Assembly (NCBI GenBank): GCA_039933015.1
Contig: JBDTOX010000087.1
Location: forward strand, 1-64,000
Reading direction: 5' to 3'
Source: JBDTOX01 sp039933015
Lineage (GTDB): Bacteria > Pseudomonadota > Gammaproteobacteria > Burkholderiales > Methylophilaceae
DNA: 64,000 bases
Numbering within the stretch: position 1 is the first letter of the stretch; each line of letters opens with the position of its first letter. A model generated the notes under the pieces. It ran no database searches, had not been told where the DNA came from, and worked only from the letters and a program-made list of their open reading frames with translations. Below, piece after piece: positions 42,574 to 51,685 of the stretch. Both the position numbers and the translations under genes were made by a program.

Positions 42574-43488
42574 ATGACCACTTTGACCAAACAAACCCTC
42601 TCCCACCTCGACTGGCTCGAATCGGAGGCAATCCATATCTTGCGCGAAGTTGCCGGGCAGTGCTCGAATCCGGTATTGCTATTCTCCGGCGGCAAGGACT
42701 CGCTGTGTATTCTGCGCCTGGCAGAAAAAGCCTTTCGCCCTGGCCGCTTCCCTTTCCCTCTCATGCACATTGATACCGGGCACAATTATCAGGAAGTCAT
42801 CGATTTCCGCGATCAGCGCGCTGCGGAACTAGGCGAGCGCCTGATCGTGCGCTCGGTGGAAGACTCCATGAAGCGCGGCAGCGTGGTGCTCAAGTCAGCC
42901 GATGAGTCACGCAACAAGCATCAATCGGTAACCCTGCTGGAAGCCATTGAAGAGTTTGGCTTTGACTGCTGCATAGGCGGTGCACGCCGCGACGAAGAAA
43001 AAGCGCGCGCCAAGGAACGCATCATGAGTTTCCGCGATGAATTCGGCCAATGGGACCCGAAAAACCAGCGCCCGGAGCTGTGGAATATTTACAATGCGCG
43101 CTCGCACAAGGGCGAAAATATTCGCGCCTTCCCTATCTCCAATTGGACCGAGATGGATGTCTGGCAGTACATCGAGCGTGAACAGCTGGGGTTGCCGAGC
43201 ATTTATTTCGCCCATACCAGGCCTATCGTACGCCGTGGCGGTTCGATTGTTCCGGTTACACACGTCACGCCAGCCAAACCTGGCGAGCTTATAGAAGATT
43301 TGCTGGTGCGCTTCCGTACTGTGGGCGATATCACGTGTACCGCCCCAGTCGAAAGTGATGCTGATACGGTAACCAAAATCGTTATTGAAACGGCCACCAC
43401 TACCATTACCGAGCGCGGTGCAACACGCCTGGATGACCAGACCTCTGATGCATCCATGGAGCAACGCAAAAAGGAAGGCTACTTCTAG
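42574..43488 (+). CDS. cysD: Sulfate adenylyltransferase subunit 2
   Basis: Small catalytic subunit of ATP sulfurylase: forms APS from ATP and sulfate, with the GTPase CysN. 304 aa, full length. PP-loop LLFSGGKDSLCILRLAEKAF (about 30-49), then MHIDTGHNYQEVIDFRD and the family motif GGARRDEEKARAKERIMSFRD are present. It follows cysH by 35 bases; this spacer contains a lone TATAAT without a recognisable -35. CysN follows 33 bases downstream. Confidence 0.95.
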   Translation: MTTLTKQTLSHLDWLESEAIHILREVAGQCSNPVLLFSGGKDSLCILRLAEKAFRPGRFPFPLMHIDTGHNYQEVIDFRDQRAAELGERLIVRSVEDSMKRGSVVLKSADESRNKHQSVTLLEAIEEFGFDCCIGGARRDEEKARAKERIMSFRDEFGQWDPKNQRPELWNIYNARSHKGENIRAFPISNWTEMDVWQYIEREQLGLPSIYFAHTRPIVRRGGSIVPVTHVTPAKPGELIEDLLVRFRTVGDITCTAPVESDADTVTKIVIETATTTITERGATRLDDQTSDASMEQRKKEGYF

Positions 43489-43521
43489 CCTGCTCTTACT
43501 ACCAGGAACTGAGTACTCATA

Positions 43522-44817
43522 ATGTCCAAAATAGAAAACCACCCGGAATTTAATGATAGCCTGCTGCGCTTCATGACTTGCGGCAGCGTGGATGATGGAA
43601 AAAGCACGCTGATCGGGCGTCTGTTGTTCGATACCAAAACCATTCTGGTCGACACGTTAACCCAGATGGAGCGCACATCCAAAAAGCGCGGCCTGGAAGC
43701 AGTCGATTTATCGCTGCTGACCGATGGCCTGCAAGCCGAACGTGAGCAAGGCATTACTATTGATGTGGCGTACCGCTACTTCTCCACCGGCACGCGCAAA
43801 TACATCATTGCCGATGCGCCGGGGCATGAACAGTACACGCGCAACATGGTGACAGCGGCATCCACGGCCAATCTGGCCATTATCCTGATTGATGCACGCA
43901 GGGGTGTGCTGACGCAAACGCGCCGCCACTCATTCCTGGCCCATCTGGTTGGTATTTCTCACATTGTGGTAGCCGTGAATAAGATGGACCTGGTTAACTA
44001 TGACCAAGCTGTTTATGACAAAATTTGCGCGGATTATCTGGCTTTTGCCGAGCAGATAGGCTTGCAGCGCGATGACCACGATATTAAATTTATCCCGATG
44101 TCGGCACTGAATGGCGATATGCTGGTTGACCGTGGCGACTCCATGCCCTGGTACAGCGGACCTACCATGCTAGAGATGCTGGAAACTGCGCCGCCCGCCC
44201 ACTCCGAGCATACCGAGCCTTTCCGCTTTCCCGTCCAGTTCGTCTGCCGCCCGCACGCCTCGGATGATCCCGAACTGCATGACTTCCGCGGTTTTATGGG
44301 CCGCATCGAATCTGGTGAAGTTGCGGTCGGCGATGCCGTCACCGTGTTGCCTTCTGGCCTGAATTCCCGCGTTAAATCCATACTCCTGGGCGATCAGTCC
44401 TTGCAACGCGCGATTACCGAGCAATCGATCACGCTGTTGCTTGAGGATGAGATCGATACTTCACGTGGCGACATGATAGTCAAAACCAATCAAGCTCCTG
44501 CAGCCGTAAAGCAAATTGAAGCAATGGTATGCTGGCTATCGGAAACTCCGCTCTCACCAGCCCGCACTTACATCGTGCGCCACACCACACGTGAATCCAA
44601 AGCCAAGGTCGGCGAGATTGCTTACAAGATCGATGTGAATACTTTGGAAAACTTGCCCGCCCAGAGCCTGGCAATGAACGATATTGCGCGCATCAGTTTC
44701 AAACTCGCACAACCGATAATGGTAGACCCTTACACCGTCAATCGCGCTACCGGAGCATTCGTTATTATTGACGAAGCTACCAACAATACGGTAGGTGCAG
44801 GGATGATTCAAAGTTAA
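43522..44817 (+). CDS. cysN: Sulfate adenylyltransferase subunit 1 (GTPase)
   Basis: EF-Tu-like GTPase subunit that drives APS formation by CysD. 431 aa: P-loop GSVDDGKSTLIGRLLFD (about 17-33), switch region REQGITIDVAYRYF, G3 DAPGHEQYTRNM, G4 NKMD, then beta-barrel domains II and III. It ends after domain III without the CysC kinase domain found in fused CysNC proteins. Followed by a hairpin and fdxA. Confidence 0.95.
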   Translation: MSKIENHPEFNDSLLRFMTCGSVDDGKSTLIGRLLFDTKTILVDTLTQMERTSKKRGLEAVDLSLLTDGLQAEREQGITIDVAYRYFSTGTRKYIIADAPGHEQYTRNMVTAASTANLAIILIDARRGVLTQTRRHSFLAHLVGISHIVVAVNKMDLVNYDQAVYDKICADYLAFAEQIGLQRDDHDIKFIPMSALNGDMLVDRGDSMPWYSGPTMLEMLETAPPAHSEHTEPFRFPVQFVCRPHASDDPELHDFRGFMGRIESGEVAVGDAVTVLPSGLNSRVKSILLGDQSLQRAITEQSITLLLEDEIDTSRGDMIVKTNQAPAAVKQIEAMVCWLSETPLSPARTYIVRHTTRESKAKVGEIAYKIDVNTLENLPAQSLAMNDIARISFKLAQPIMVDPYTVNRATGAFVIIDEATNNTVGAGMIQS

Positions 44818-44823
44818 ACTTTT

Positions 44824-44866
44824 AACAAAGCATCAAAATCCATTAAAATAATGTTTTGGCTTTGTT
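44824..44866 (+). promoter_or_regulatory. Hairpin between cysN and fdxA
   Basis: AACAAAGC (44824-44831) pairs with GCTTTGTT (44859-44866), with an inner CAAAA/TTTTG. No U-tract follows. It may set the 3' end of the cys mRNA or mark the boundary before an independently expressed fdxA. Confidence 0.4.
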
Positions 44867-44904
44867 CAGCATTAACTCAAGCAAGGCACTAAGAGGATCA
44901 AAAA

Positions 44905-45228
44905 ATGACTTATGTTGTGACTGAAAGCTGCATCAAATGCAAATACACCGACTGCGTAGACGTTTGCCCGGTAGATTGCTTTGTCGAAGGACCTAATTTT
45001 CTCGCTATCAATCCTGACGAATGTATCGACTGCACATTGTGCGTAGCCGAGTGTCCGGTAGAAGCCATTTTCGCCGAAGATGACGTGCCTGAGGATCAAA
45101 ATGAATATATTGAGCTGAATGCCCGCCTGGCGGAACTTTGGCCAACCATTACTTCCAGGAAAGACGCCCTGCCTGAGGCTGAGGAATATAGCAAAATCAA
45201 AGACAAGCGCGCGCTACTGATTGAGTAG
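44905..45228 (+). CDS. fdxA: 7Fe ferredoxin
   Basis: Small electron carrier, 107 aa, of the 3Fe-4S/4Fe-4S FdxA type common in proteobacteria. Cysteines 9, 12, 17, 21, 25 and 40, 43, 46, 50 give the expected pattern (CIKCKYTDCVDVCPVDC and CIDCTLCVAECP). The C-terminal part is the acidic helical tail of FdxA. RBS AAGAGGA precedes the ATG. It is 87 bases downstream of cysN and ends in a strong terminator. It could donate electrons to the CysI enzyme, which lacks a flavoprotein partner here; that is inference. Confidence 0.93.
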   Translation: MTYVVTESCIKCKYTDCVDVCPVDCFVEGPNFLAINPDECIDCTLCVAECPVEAIFAEDDVPEDQNEYIELNARLAELWPTITSRKDALPEAEEYSKIKDKRALLIE

Positions 45229-45330
45229 TATTTACAGCGTCTAATTAAAAAAGAGACCTACACCTCCTTTTTGATTACCCGTCGCTATTACCCATCTGTT
45301 GCGTAACTGTGTCAATTCAGTTAAAAATCA

Positions 45331-45364
45331 AAAAAACCCCTGAAAATCTTCAGGGGTTTTTTTA
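45331..45364 (+). terminator. Strong intrinsic terminator
   Basis: AACCCCTGA (45335-45343) and TCAGGGGTT (45350-45358) form a stem followed by TTTTTTT. The left flank is A-rich, so it is symmetrical and could stop transcription from both sides. Confidence 0.85.
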
Positions 45365-45427
45365 TGGTCCTTCTGTAGGCTACACCATAAGCTGCGATTT
45401 TTAACATCATAAGTAGCAAATTACCAT

Positions 45428-45449
45428 GCCCGCATTTGCGGGCTTTTTG
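45428..45449 (+). terminator. Second intrinsic terminator
   Basis: GCCCGC (45428-45433), loop ATTT, GCGGGC (45438-45443), then TTTTTG. Lies 80 bases beyond the first terminator and insulates the aldolase gene from the cys region. Confidence 0.7.
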
Positions 45450-45687
45450 TTAAATGCATCCGGGCATGGAGCTTTTTTCTATAAACGCGACATTGCGGAA
45501 CTTGCTCGCAAACAGTGATTCTCACTTTGGATAGATGAATTTTCTTGACCTCTATCGGGCAGACCCCTCCGCTAGATGATGCCTTGCATGCATTAGGTGG
45601 GTCCATATTTGATACACGTCAAAACTACATTGTCACACATGGTGAAGAGATGCCGGAGATTCACAATTAGAAGTGGAGCAACCCCAA

Positions 45688-46710
45688 ATGAACACACAAG
45701 CACTTATAGACACCGCGAGGACGCTGGTCGCCGACGACAAGGGCCTGCTGGCGATAGATGAAAGTAATCCCACCTGCAACAAACACTTTGCCAGGTTGGG
45801 GATTCCACAGACGGAGGAGACACGGCGCGCCTGGCGGGAGTTGATTGTAACCACGCCCGGTCTTGGCGCGTACATCAGTGGTGTGATCCTCTACGACGAA
45901 ACGATCCGCCAGCAGCAGCTGGATGGCACGCCCTTGGTTAAGGTCATCACCGATGCGGGCATTATTCCCGGCATTAAAGTTGACATCGGTGCCAAGGACA
46001 TGGCGGGGCATCCCACAGAAAAAATAACTGAAGGCCTGGACGAATTACGCGATCGTTTGGCGGAATACGCCCAAATGGGTGCCCGTTTTGCCAAGTGGCG
46101 CGCGGTGATTACCGTGGGCGATGGCATTCCCAGCCGGGGTTGCATCGAGGCCAACGCACAGGCATTGGCTCGCTATGCCGTGTTGTGCCAGGAAGCCGGT
46201 CTGGTCCCCATCGTCGAACCAGAAGTGCTCATGGACGGTGCGCATACCCTGGAGCGATGCAGTGAGGTTACGGAAGAAGTCCTGCGTACGCTGTTCAACG
46301 AGCTTTACACACAACGGGGGATGCTGGAGGGCATTATTCTGAAGCCCAACATGGTGCTTCCGGGATTGACCTGCCCCAAACAAGCAACAGTGGACGAGGT
46401 GGCCGACGCCACGGTGAGGTGCCTGTTGCACGCCGTCCCCGCTGCCGTTCCGGGGATTGCGTTCTTGTCGGGCGGCCAATCCGCTACACTGGCCTCGGCC
46501 CATTTGAATGCCATGCATGTCAGATTCAAGTCACGATTGCCTTGGGCGTTGGCGTTTTCGTTTGCTCGCGCCATCCAGCAACCGGCTTTGGAAATTTGGC
46601 AAGGCCAGGAAGCCAACGTACTGGCGGCACAGCAGGCTTTGTACCATCGCGCCAAGTGCAACCAGGCTGCGCGCCGTGGCGAATACAATGCCGCGATGGA
46701 AGGGACATGA
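45688..46710 (+). CDS. Class I fructose-bisphosphate aldolase
   Basis: Cleaves fructose 1,6-bisphosphate to triose phosphates by Schiff-base chemistry; in RuMP methylotrophs this feeds biomass formation. Start ATG at 45688 (MNTQALIDTA) with GTGGAG 9 bases upstream is preferred over the GTG five codons earlier. 340 aa. The eukaryote-like class I signatures are present: LLAIDESNPTCNKHF (about 22-36), KWRAVITVGDGIPS, VEPEVLMDGAH, and the Schiff-base lysine in GIILKPNMVLPG (about 220-231), then FLSGGQSATLASAHLNAM. It stands alone between terminators and a LysR gene, and its coding DNA looks richer in G+C than the neighbours, which could mean transfer. Confidence 0.92.
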   Translation: MNTQALIDTARTLVADDKGLLAIDESNPTCNKHFARLGIPQTEETRRAWRELIVTTPGLGAYISGVILYDETIRQQQLDGTPLVKVITDAGIIPGIKVDIGAKDMAGHPTEKITEGLDELRDRLAEYAQMGARFAKWRAVITVGDGIPSRGCIEANAQALARYAVLCQEAGLVPIVEPEVLMDGAHTLERCSEVTEEVLRTLFNELYTQRGMLEGIILKPNMVLPGLTCPKQATVDEVADATVRCLLHAVPAAVPGIAFLSGGQSATLASAHLNAMHVRFKSRLPWALAFSFARAIQQPALEIWQGQEANVLAAQQALYHRAKCNQAARRGEYNAAMEGT

Positions 46711-46902
46711 GCATGTCAACAGCGTGGGGATCAAAGTCGCCAATGTCGAGATCAAGAGCCCTTTTAATGCTGAGGGAATTCTTACTGTCACAGGACCGTA
46801 GATTAGCGTCCATTTCTCCTACAGGCATCGCAACAAATTGGGGTAACAGTGTTATCCACGGCTATTGCCTAAGACTTTTTATTCCGAAACTCAGGTCCAG
46901 AG

Positions 46903-47838
46903 CTACATCGCAGGGGATTCCATTGCCGCGACGGAAAGGAAAAAGCTGGGGTCTGAAAGTGCTACCAGCATTTGATCGTAGACTATTCTGATACGCGCTG
47001 GCACAGGCCCGCGTTGTGGCCGGTATACATATAAATCCCATGGCGGCGGAGTGTGCTCCTCCAGCACCCTGACCAATCTCCCGGCACGCATGTATGGGAG
47101 GGCCAGGCAATCGGCTATTTGCCCAAACCCGATACCATTCAAAACAAGATTAAGTTCGGTCTCAGCATCATCTGTAATAAATGCAGTCGCGCGTGGCACG
47201 AATTGTTGATCATCTAAAAAGTACCACGGCCAGTGCTTGCCCGTACTTTTATCAATAAGGGCAACAGCTGGGAGCTCTAATAAAGCTTTTGTGCTGGCTG
47301 GATTCCCTACACGGGCAATAAGCCCAGGGGACGCCACTACAAAAAATGATATTTTTGAGGTTGCTCGGGCTACAAAGCTGCTATCCCGCAAAAAACCTAC
47401 TCTTACACCGATATCAATTTGTTGCTCAACCACATTGGTGATCGTGTCGGATAATCTTAAATCCAGAATAACATGTGGATGCTCAACTGCAATTTTGTTG
47501 AGTATGGGCAGCAAGAAACGTCGCCCGATAACAGTGGGCGCCGTAATGCGCACTATCCCTGCTATATCGGCATCGGGCTGTTTGTCGCTAAATTTGAACA
47601 GGTCATCAATGCCTGCAATCTTATCCCGTGCGCGGTTAGCAAGTTGCTCTCCAAAATCTGTAATGCGCATTTGGCGCGTATTGCGATAAAACAGCGGCTC
47701 CCCTACTTTTTGCTCCAACTCTTTTACTGCACGGGTTACCGCTTGTGGAGACACACCCAGGTGGGCTGCCGCCTCCTTGAAGCTGCTGGCTTCGGCCGCC
47801 GCGCAGAAGATACGCATCATTTCCAATCGATTAAGCAT
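46903..47838 (-). CDS. LysR-family transcriptional regulator
   Basis: 311-aa LysR-type regulator. N-terminal winged helix (MMRIFCAAAEASSFKEAAAHLGVSPQAVTRAVKELEQ, written in part) and a periplasmic-binding-like effector domain. Closest in style to the CrgA/AaeR-like group (RMRITDFGEQLANRARDKIAGIDDLF). It is divergent from the molybdenum hydroxylase operon across 161 bases that contain a T-N11-A palindrome, the usual binding pattern of LysR proteins, so it probably controls that operon. The inducer is unknown. The stop is followed by about 190 bases of unassigned DNA before the aldolase gene. Confidence 0.88.
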   Translation of the reverse strand: MLNRLEMMRIFCAAAEASSFKEAAAHLGVSPQAVTRAVKELEQKVGEPLFYRNTRQMRITDFGEQLANRARDKIAGIDDLFKFSDKQPDADIAGIVRITAPTVIGRRFLLPILNKIAVEHPHVILDLRLSDTITNVVEQQIDIGVRVGFLRDSSFVARATSKISFFVVASPGLIARVGNPASTKALLELPAVALIDKSTGKHWPWYFLDDQQFVPRATAFITDDAETELNLVLNGIGFGQIADCLALPYMRAGRLVRVLEEHTPPPWDLYVYRPQRGPVPARIRIVYDQMLVALSDPSFFLSVAAMESPAM

Positions 47839-47882
47839 TTAAAAGGCTCCTCGCAGAACTTTACGCTAATGGCAGTGGCATT

Positions 47883-47899
47883 ATTCCAGAATGTGGAAT
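47883..47899. promoter_or_regulatory. LysR-type operator palindrome
   Basis: ATTCCA-GAATG-TGGAAT is a perfect 6-bp inverted repeat fitting T-N11-A (T47885, A47897). It lies 45 bases from the LysR start and 101 bases from the divergent hydroxylase start. Confidence 0.6.
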
Positions 47900-47999
47900 T
47901 CTAAAATAACATCATTTCCATTTATTGCCATGTATGTTCTCCTGCATACTTAGACAGTTAATTAGTTTTACCCTTAAAAACAACAGTGAGGGAAGCGTC

Positions 48000-48458
48000 A
48001 TGGTGACTTTGAACATCAACGGTAAAATTGAGCAGCTGGATGCCCCCGAAGACATGCCTATCTTATGGGCCTTGCGCGATGTAGCCCATTTAACGGGTAC
48101 CAAATTCGGCTGTGGCATAGCGCAATGCGGCGCCTGTACCGTGCATCTGGATGGGCAGGCAATTCGCTCCTGTGTTACGCCTATCTCTGCGGCAGTCGGC
48201 AAGAGAATCACCACCATAGAACATATCAGCAACGATAAAGTCGGCCAGGCTGTGCAGGCCGCCTGGAGCGAGATTGATGTCGTGCAATGCGGCTACTGTC
48301 AGTCAGGCCAGATCATGGCGGCCACCGCCTTACTTGCAATTAATAAAAAACCGACCGATACCGATATTGATACTGCCATGAGCGGCAATATCTGCCGTTG
48401 TGGTACCTACCAGCGCATCCGCGCTGCCATTCACGAAGCTGCAAACAAGCTAGCTTAG
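48000..48458 (+). CDS. Molybdenum hydroxylase small subunit (2Fe-2S)
   Basis: Electron-transfer subunit of a xanthine-oxidase-family hydroxylase (IorA/aldehyde-oxidase type), 152 aa from the ATG at 48000 (GAGGGAAG upstream); the longer open frame lacks such a site. The plant-type 2Fe-2S motif GTKFGCGIAQCGACTVHLDGQ (quoted in part) and the second all-helical 2Fe-2S motif CGYCQSGQIM plus GNICRCGTY are intact. It is first in an operon with the large subunit and XdhC. The likely substrate class is aldehydes or N-heterocycles; it cannot be decided from sequence. Confidence 0.9.
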   Translation: MVTLNINGKIEQLDAPEDMPILWALRDVAHLTGTKFGCGIAQCGACTVHLDGQAIRSCVTPISAAVGKRITTIEHISNDKVGQAVQAAWSEIDVVQCGYCQSGQIMAATALLAINKKPTDTDIDTAMSGNICRCGTYQRIRAAIHEAANKLA

Positions 48459-48469
48459 GAGCCCACGCG

Positions 48470-50650
48470 ATGAATGCCCCTTTGAACATCTCAAGACGTA
48501 AATTCATGCAAGCCACAGCCGTGGTCGCTGGCGGGCTCGTGATTGCTTTCACTATTCCGTATGCCAAGCGCTTTCTGTTGCCGGGCGCAGAAAAATCTCC
48601 TGCTGGCGGTGAAGCAAAACTGCCCGCGCCCAACGCCTTTCTGCGCATAGACACGGATAACACGATTACGGTACTACTGGCGCACAGCGAGATGGGGCAA
48701 AGCATCTGGACCACGCTACCCATGCTGATCGCCGAGGAGCTCGATGCCGACTGGAGCAAGATAAAGGTCGAGCATGCCCCAGCCGCGCCGCAATATGCCC
48801 ACACGGCTTACGGCCTGCAGATAACGGGGGGGTCTTCTACGACGTGGTCAGAATTTGACCGCTACCGCCAAGTCGGCGCGCTGACACGCGCCTTGCTCGT
48901 CAATGCCGCAGCCCGGCAATGGGGCGTAGCACCTTCGACTATCAAGACAGAGAATGGCTACGCCCTCAGCGGCGATAAAAAACTCAGCTACGGCGAACTC
49001 GCCGAAGCCGCCGCCAAGCTGGAGGCTCCCAAGTCCATCACGCTGAAAGAGCCTCAAGACTGGAAAATTATCGGCAAAGCGACGAAGCGCCTCGACGGCC
49101 CTGAAAAGATCAATGGTACTGCTATCTTCGGCCAGGACATCCATTTCGACGGCCTCTTAACTGCAGTCGTGGCACGTCCGCCTGTATTTGGCGGCAGCGT
49201 CAAATCTTTCGACGCGAGCGCTACTCAGCAAATCAAAGGTGTGCACAACGTGGTGCAGGTACCATCCGGCGTCGCCGTGATTGCCGACAATTACTGGGCA
49301 GCCAAGCAAGGGCGTGATGCACTCAAGGTCGACTGGGAACTGGGGCCTAATGCCAAGCTGGATTCCCAGGCGCTGCTTGAAGAGTTCCGCAAACTCGCCG
49401 CAACCGAGGGCCTGACTGCGGCCAAAGCCGGCGACAGCAAAGCTGCTCTAACCAAGGCCGCCAAGACCATAGAGGCCGAGTATTCCGTACCCTATCTGGC
49501 GCACTCGCCCATGGAGCCGCTCAACTGCGCCGTGCGCATCGACAAGGATGGCTGTGAAATCTGGACCGGCACACAGATGCAGGGTACCGACCAGCAGGCT
49601 GCCGCCAAGATACTGGGTATTAAACCTGAGCAGGTGAAGATACATACGGTCTTTCTTGGTGGCGGTTTCGGCCGTCGCGCCAACCCTGTGGCAGATTTCG
49701 TTGCCGAAGCCGTACAAGTGGCGAAGGCTGCTGATGCAACCGTGAAGACCGTCTGGAGCCGCGAAGATGACGTGCACGGCGGCTATTACCGGCCTATGTA
49801 TCTACACAAAGCCAAGATAGGCCTGGATGCCAGCGGCATGCCCGTAGCCTGGGAACACACCGCCGTAGGCCAGTCCATCATGCTAGGCACGCCGTTCGAA
49901 GCCTTTCAGATCAAGAACGGCGTGGATGCCACCTCGGTCGAAGGCGTGGCCGATTCGGCCTATCTGAAGGGCATCGCCAACCACCACGTCCATCTACATT
50001 CACCCAAGCCGGGCGTTCCGGTTTTGTGGTGGCGTTCGGTCGGCCACAGCCATTCCGGCTTTGTCATGGAAAGCCTGGTGGATGAGCTGGCACATGTCGC
50101 GGGCAAGGATCCGGTTGAATATAGGCGGATCCTGCTCAAGGAGCATCCGCGCCATCTGGCCGCGCTCAACCTGGCTGCCGAAAAGGCCGGCTGGGGCACG
50201 CCATCTGCTGCCGGTATTGCACGCGGTGTGGCTGTGCATGAATCGTTCGGCAGTTATGTGGCGCAGGTGGCCGAGGTATCGGTCGACAAAGGCACCGTCA
50301 AGGTACATCGCGTGGTTTGCGCCATCGACTGCGGCCTCGCTGTCAATCCAGAATCGCTTAACGCGCAAATGGAATCGGCGATCGCATTCGGCCTCGGTGC
50401 CGCGCTGCACAGCCAAATCAGTTTCAAGGATGGCAAAGTGCAGCAGTCTAATTTCCACGACTACCAGGTACTGCGCATGAACGAGATGCCCAAGGTCGAG
50501 GTATATATTGTGCCTAGTACCGAGAAGATGGGCGGCGTCGGCGAGCCCGGTGTACCGCCTATCGCCCCGGCCGTGACCAATGCCATTTTCGCTGCTACGG
50601 GCAAGCGCATCCGCACGCTGCCCATCGGCAATCAGCTCACATCGGCCTAA
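48470..50650 (+). CDS. Molybdenum hydroxylase large subunit, Tat-exported (IorB-like)
   Basis: Catalytic molybdopterin subunit, 726 aa from the ATG at 48470 (AGGAG 8 bases upstream). A twin-arginine signal SRRKFMQATAVVAGGLVIAF (residues 8-27) implies export of the folded complex to the periplasm. The molybdopterin domains include GGSSTTWSEFDRYRQVGA, LGGGFGRRANPVADFV, and the C-terminal catalytic glutamate motif GGVGEPGVPPIAPAVTNA. It resembles isoquinoline 1-oxidoreductase/periplasmic aldehyde oxidase type B subunits. No cytochrome c gene accompanies it, so the electron acceptor is open. Confidence 0.9.
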   Translation: MNAPLNISRRKFMQATAVVAGGLVIAFTIPYAKRFLLPGAEKSPAGGEAKLPAPNAFLRIDTDNTITVLLAHSEMGQSIWTTLPMLIAEELDADWSKIKVEHAPAAPQYAHTAYGLQITGGSSTTWSEFDRYRQVGALTRALLVNAAARQWGVAPSTIKTENGYALSGDKKLSYGELAEAAAKLEAPKSITLKEPQDWKIIGKATKRLDGPEKINGTAIFGQDIHFDGLLTAVVARPPVFGGSVKSFDASATQQIKGVHNVVQVPSGVAVIADNYWAAKQGRDALKVDWELGPNAKLDSQALLEEFRKLAATEGLTAAKAGDSKAALTKAAKTIEAEYSVPYLAHSPMEPLNCAVRIDKDGCEIWTGTQMQGTDQQAAAKILGIKPEQVKIHTVFLGGGFGRRANPVADFVAEAVQVAKAADATVKTVWSREDDVHGGYYRPMYLHKAKIGLDASGMPVAWEHTAVGQSIMLGTPFEAFQIKNGVDATSVEGVADSAYLKGIANHHVHLHSPKPGVPVLWWRSVGHSHSGFVMESLVDELAHVAGKDPVEYRRILLKEHPRHLAALNLAAEKAGWGTPSAAGIARGVAVHESFGSYVAQVAEVSVDKGTVKVHRVVCAIDCGLAVNPESLNAQMESAIAFGLGAALHSQISFKDGKVQQSNFHDYQVLRMNEMPKVEVYIVPSTEKMGGVGEPGVPPIAPAVTNAIFAATGKRIRTLPIGNQLTSA

Positions 50651-50665
50651 AGGCTGGGTAGACTT

Positions 50666-51652
50666 ATGAATTCGCTTGATTGGGAAGTGCTGAGCCGTGC
50701 CGTTGAATGGCTGAAAAGCGGCCACCATGCGCATCTGTTCACCGTGGTACAGACCTGGGGCTCTGCTCCGCGCCTGCCCGGTGCGGTGCTTGTCGTGCGC
50801 GATGATGGGCATCTGACCGGCTCGGTATCAGGCGGCTGCATAGAGGACGACCTGGCCGACAAAGCCCGTAACAACGCTTTACCGCAAGTGCCTTCGCTCA
50901 TCGAATACGGCGTCAGCCGCGATGAAGCCCAGCGTTTCGGTATCCCATGTGGCGGCCGTTTGCTGATCTTCGTCGAGCCTTTAACGGATGCGACCCAGTT
51001 GCAGCCCATCGTCGACAGCATGGTGCAGCGCAAGCTCATCAAGCGCTCGCTGCACATCAGCACAGGCGAGATCAAACTGGCCGAGGCATTGCCCGGCAGT
51101 TCTCCCAGTCTTGAAGGCGACTGGTTCCACAGCTATTTTGGGCCCAAGTGGCGCTTGCTCATCATAGGCGCCAATCAGTTGGGCGCCGTACTGGCGAGCA
51201 TGGCACAGGTGCTGGATTTCGATGTGCTGATCTGCGATCCGCGCGAGGATTTCCGCGCTGAGTGGCATGTGGCAGGTGTGACCTGGGCTTATGGTATGCC
51301 CGACGATGTGGTGCTCGAGATTGAGCCTGACGCACACACGGCTATCATTGCTGTGACACATGACCCCAAACTGGATGACATGGCACTGCTGGAAGCGCTC
51401 AGGTGCGATGCCTTTTATGTAGGCGCTCTGGGTTCGCGCAAGAATCAGGAGAAACGTCGGGAGCGCATGCGCATGTTCGACCTCAGCGAAAGCGAAATCG
51501 CCCGTTTACGCGGGCCGGTAGGCCTGCCCATCGGCAGCCGTACGCCTGCAGAAATTGCTGTGGCTATCCTGGCGGAACTGATCCAGGTACGTACGCAGCA
51601 ACGGCTCGCAGCAGCACAATCTGCCGACTGTGCACTGTGCACCGCGCACTGA
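50666..51652 (+). CDS. XdhC-family molybdenum cofactor insertion protein
   Basis: Maturation factor that, in the family, binds Mo cofactor, promotes its sulfuration and delivers it to xanthine-oxidase-type enzymes. 328 aa: N-terminal XdhC domain (TWGSAPRLPGAVLVV, GSVSGGCIEDDL) and C-terminal Rossmann domain (LLIIGANQLGAVLASMAQ, VTHDPKLDDMALLEAL, YVGALGSRKNQEKR). Third gene of the hydroxylase operon, 15 bases after the large subunit, supporting a dedicated chaperone for that enzyme. Confidence 0.9.
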   Translation: MNSLDWEVLSRAVEWLKSGHHAHLFTVVQTWGSAPRLPGAVLVVRDDGHLTGSVSGGCIEDDLADKARNNALPQVPSLIEYGVSRDEAQRFGIPCGGRLLIFVEPLTDATQLQPIVDSMVQRKLIKRSLHISTGEIKLAEALPGSSPSLEGDWFHSYFGPKWRLLIIGANQLGAVLASMAQVLDFDVLICDPREDFRAEWHVAGVTWAYGMPDDVVLEIEPDAHTAIIAVTHDPKLDDMALLEALRCDAFYVGALGSRKNQEKRRERMRMFDLSESEIARLRGPVGLPIGSRTPAEIAVAILAELIQVRTQQRLAAAQSADCALCTAH

Positions 51653-51685
51653 CAGCCTCGCCGGCAAAGCCTGCGCCGCCTGAGT

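Larger units (their letters stand above)
45229..45687. other. Spacer between fdxA and the aldolase gene
   Basis: About 460 bases holding two intrinsic terminators (45331-45364 and 45428-45449). The remaining stretch of about 240 bases shows no protein-like frame and no convincing promoter, although it must contain the control region of the aldolase gene. Confidence 0.5.

Noticed and set aside
46711..46902. Possible gene remnant downstream of the aldolase gene (frame ending NVEIKSPFNAEGILTVTGP)
   Set aside because: A short protein-like stretch is visible but no start, no length and no recognisable family; too weak to call a pseudogene.
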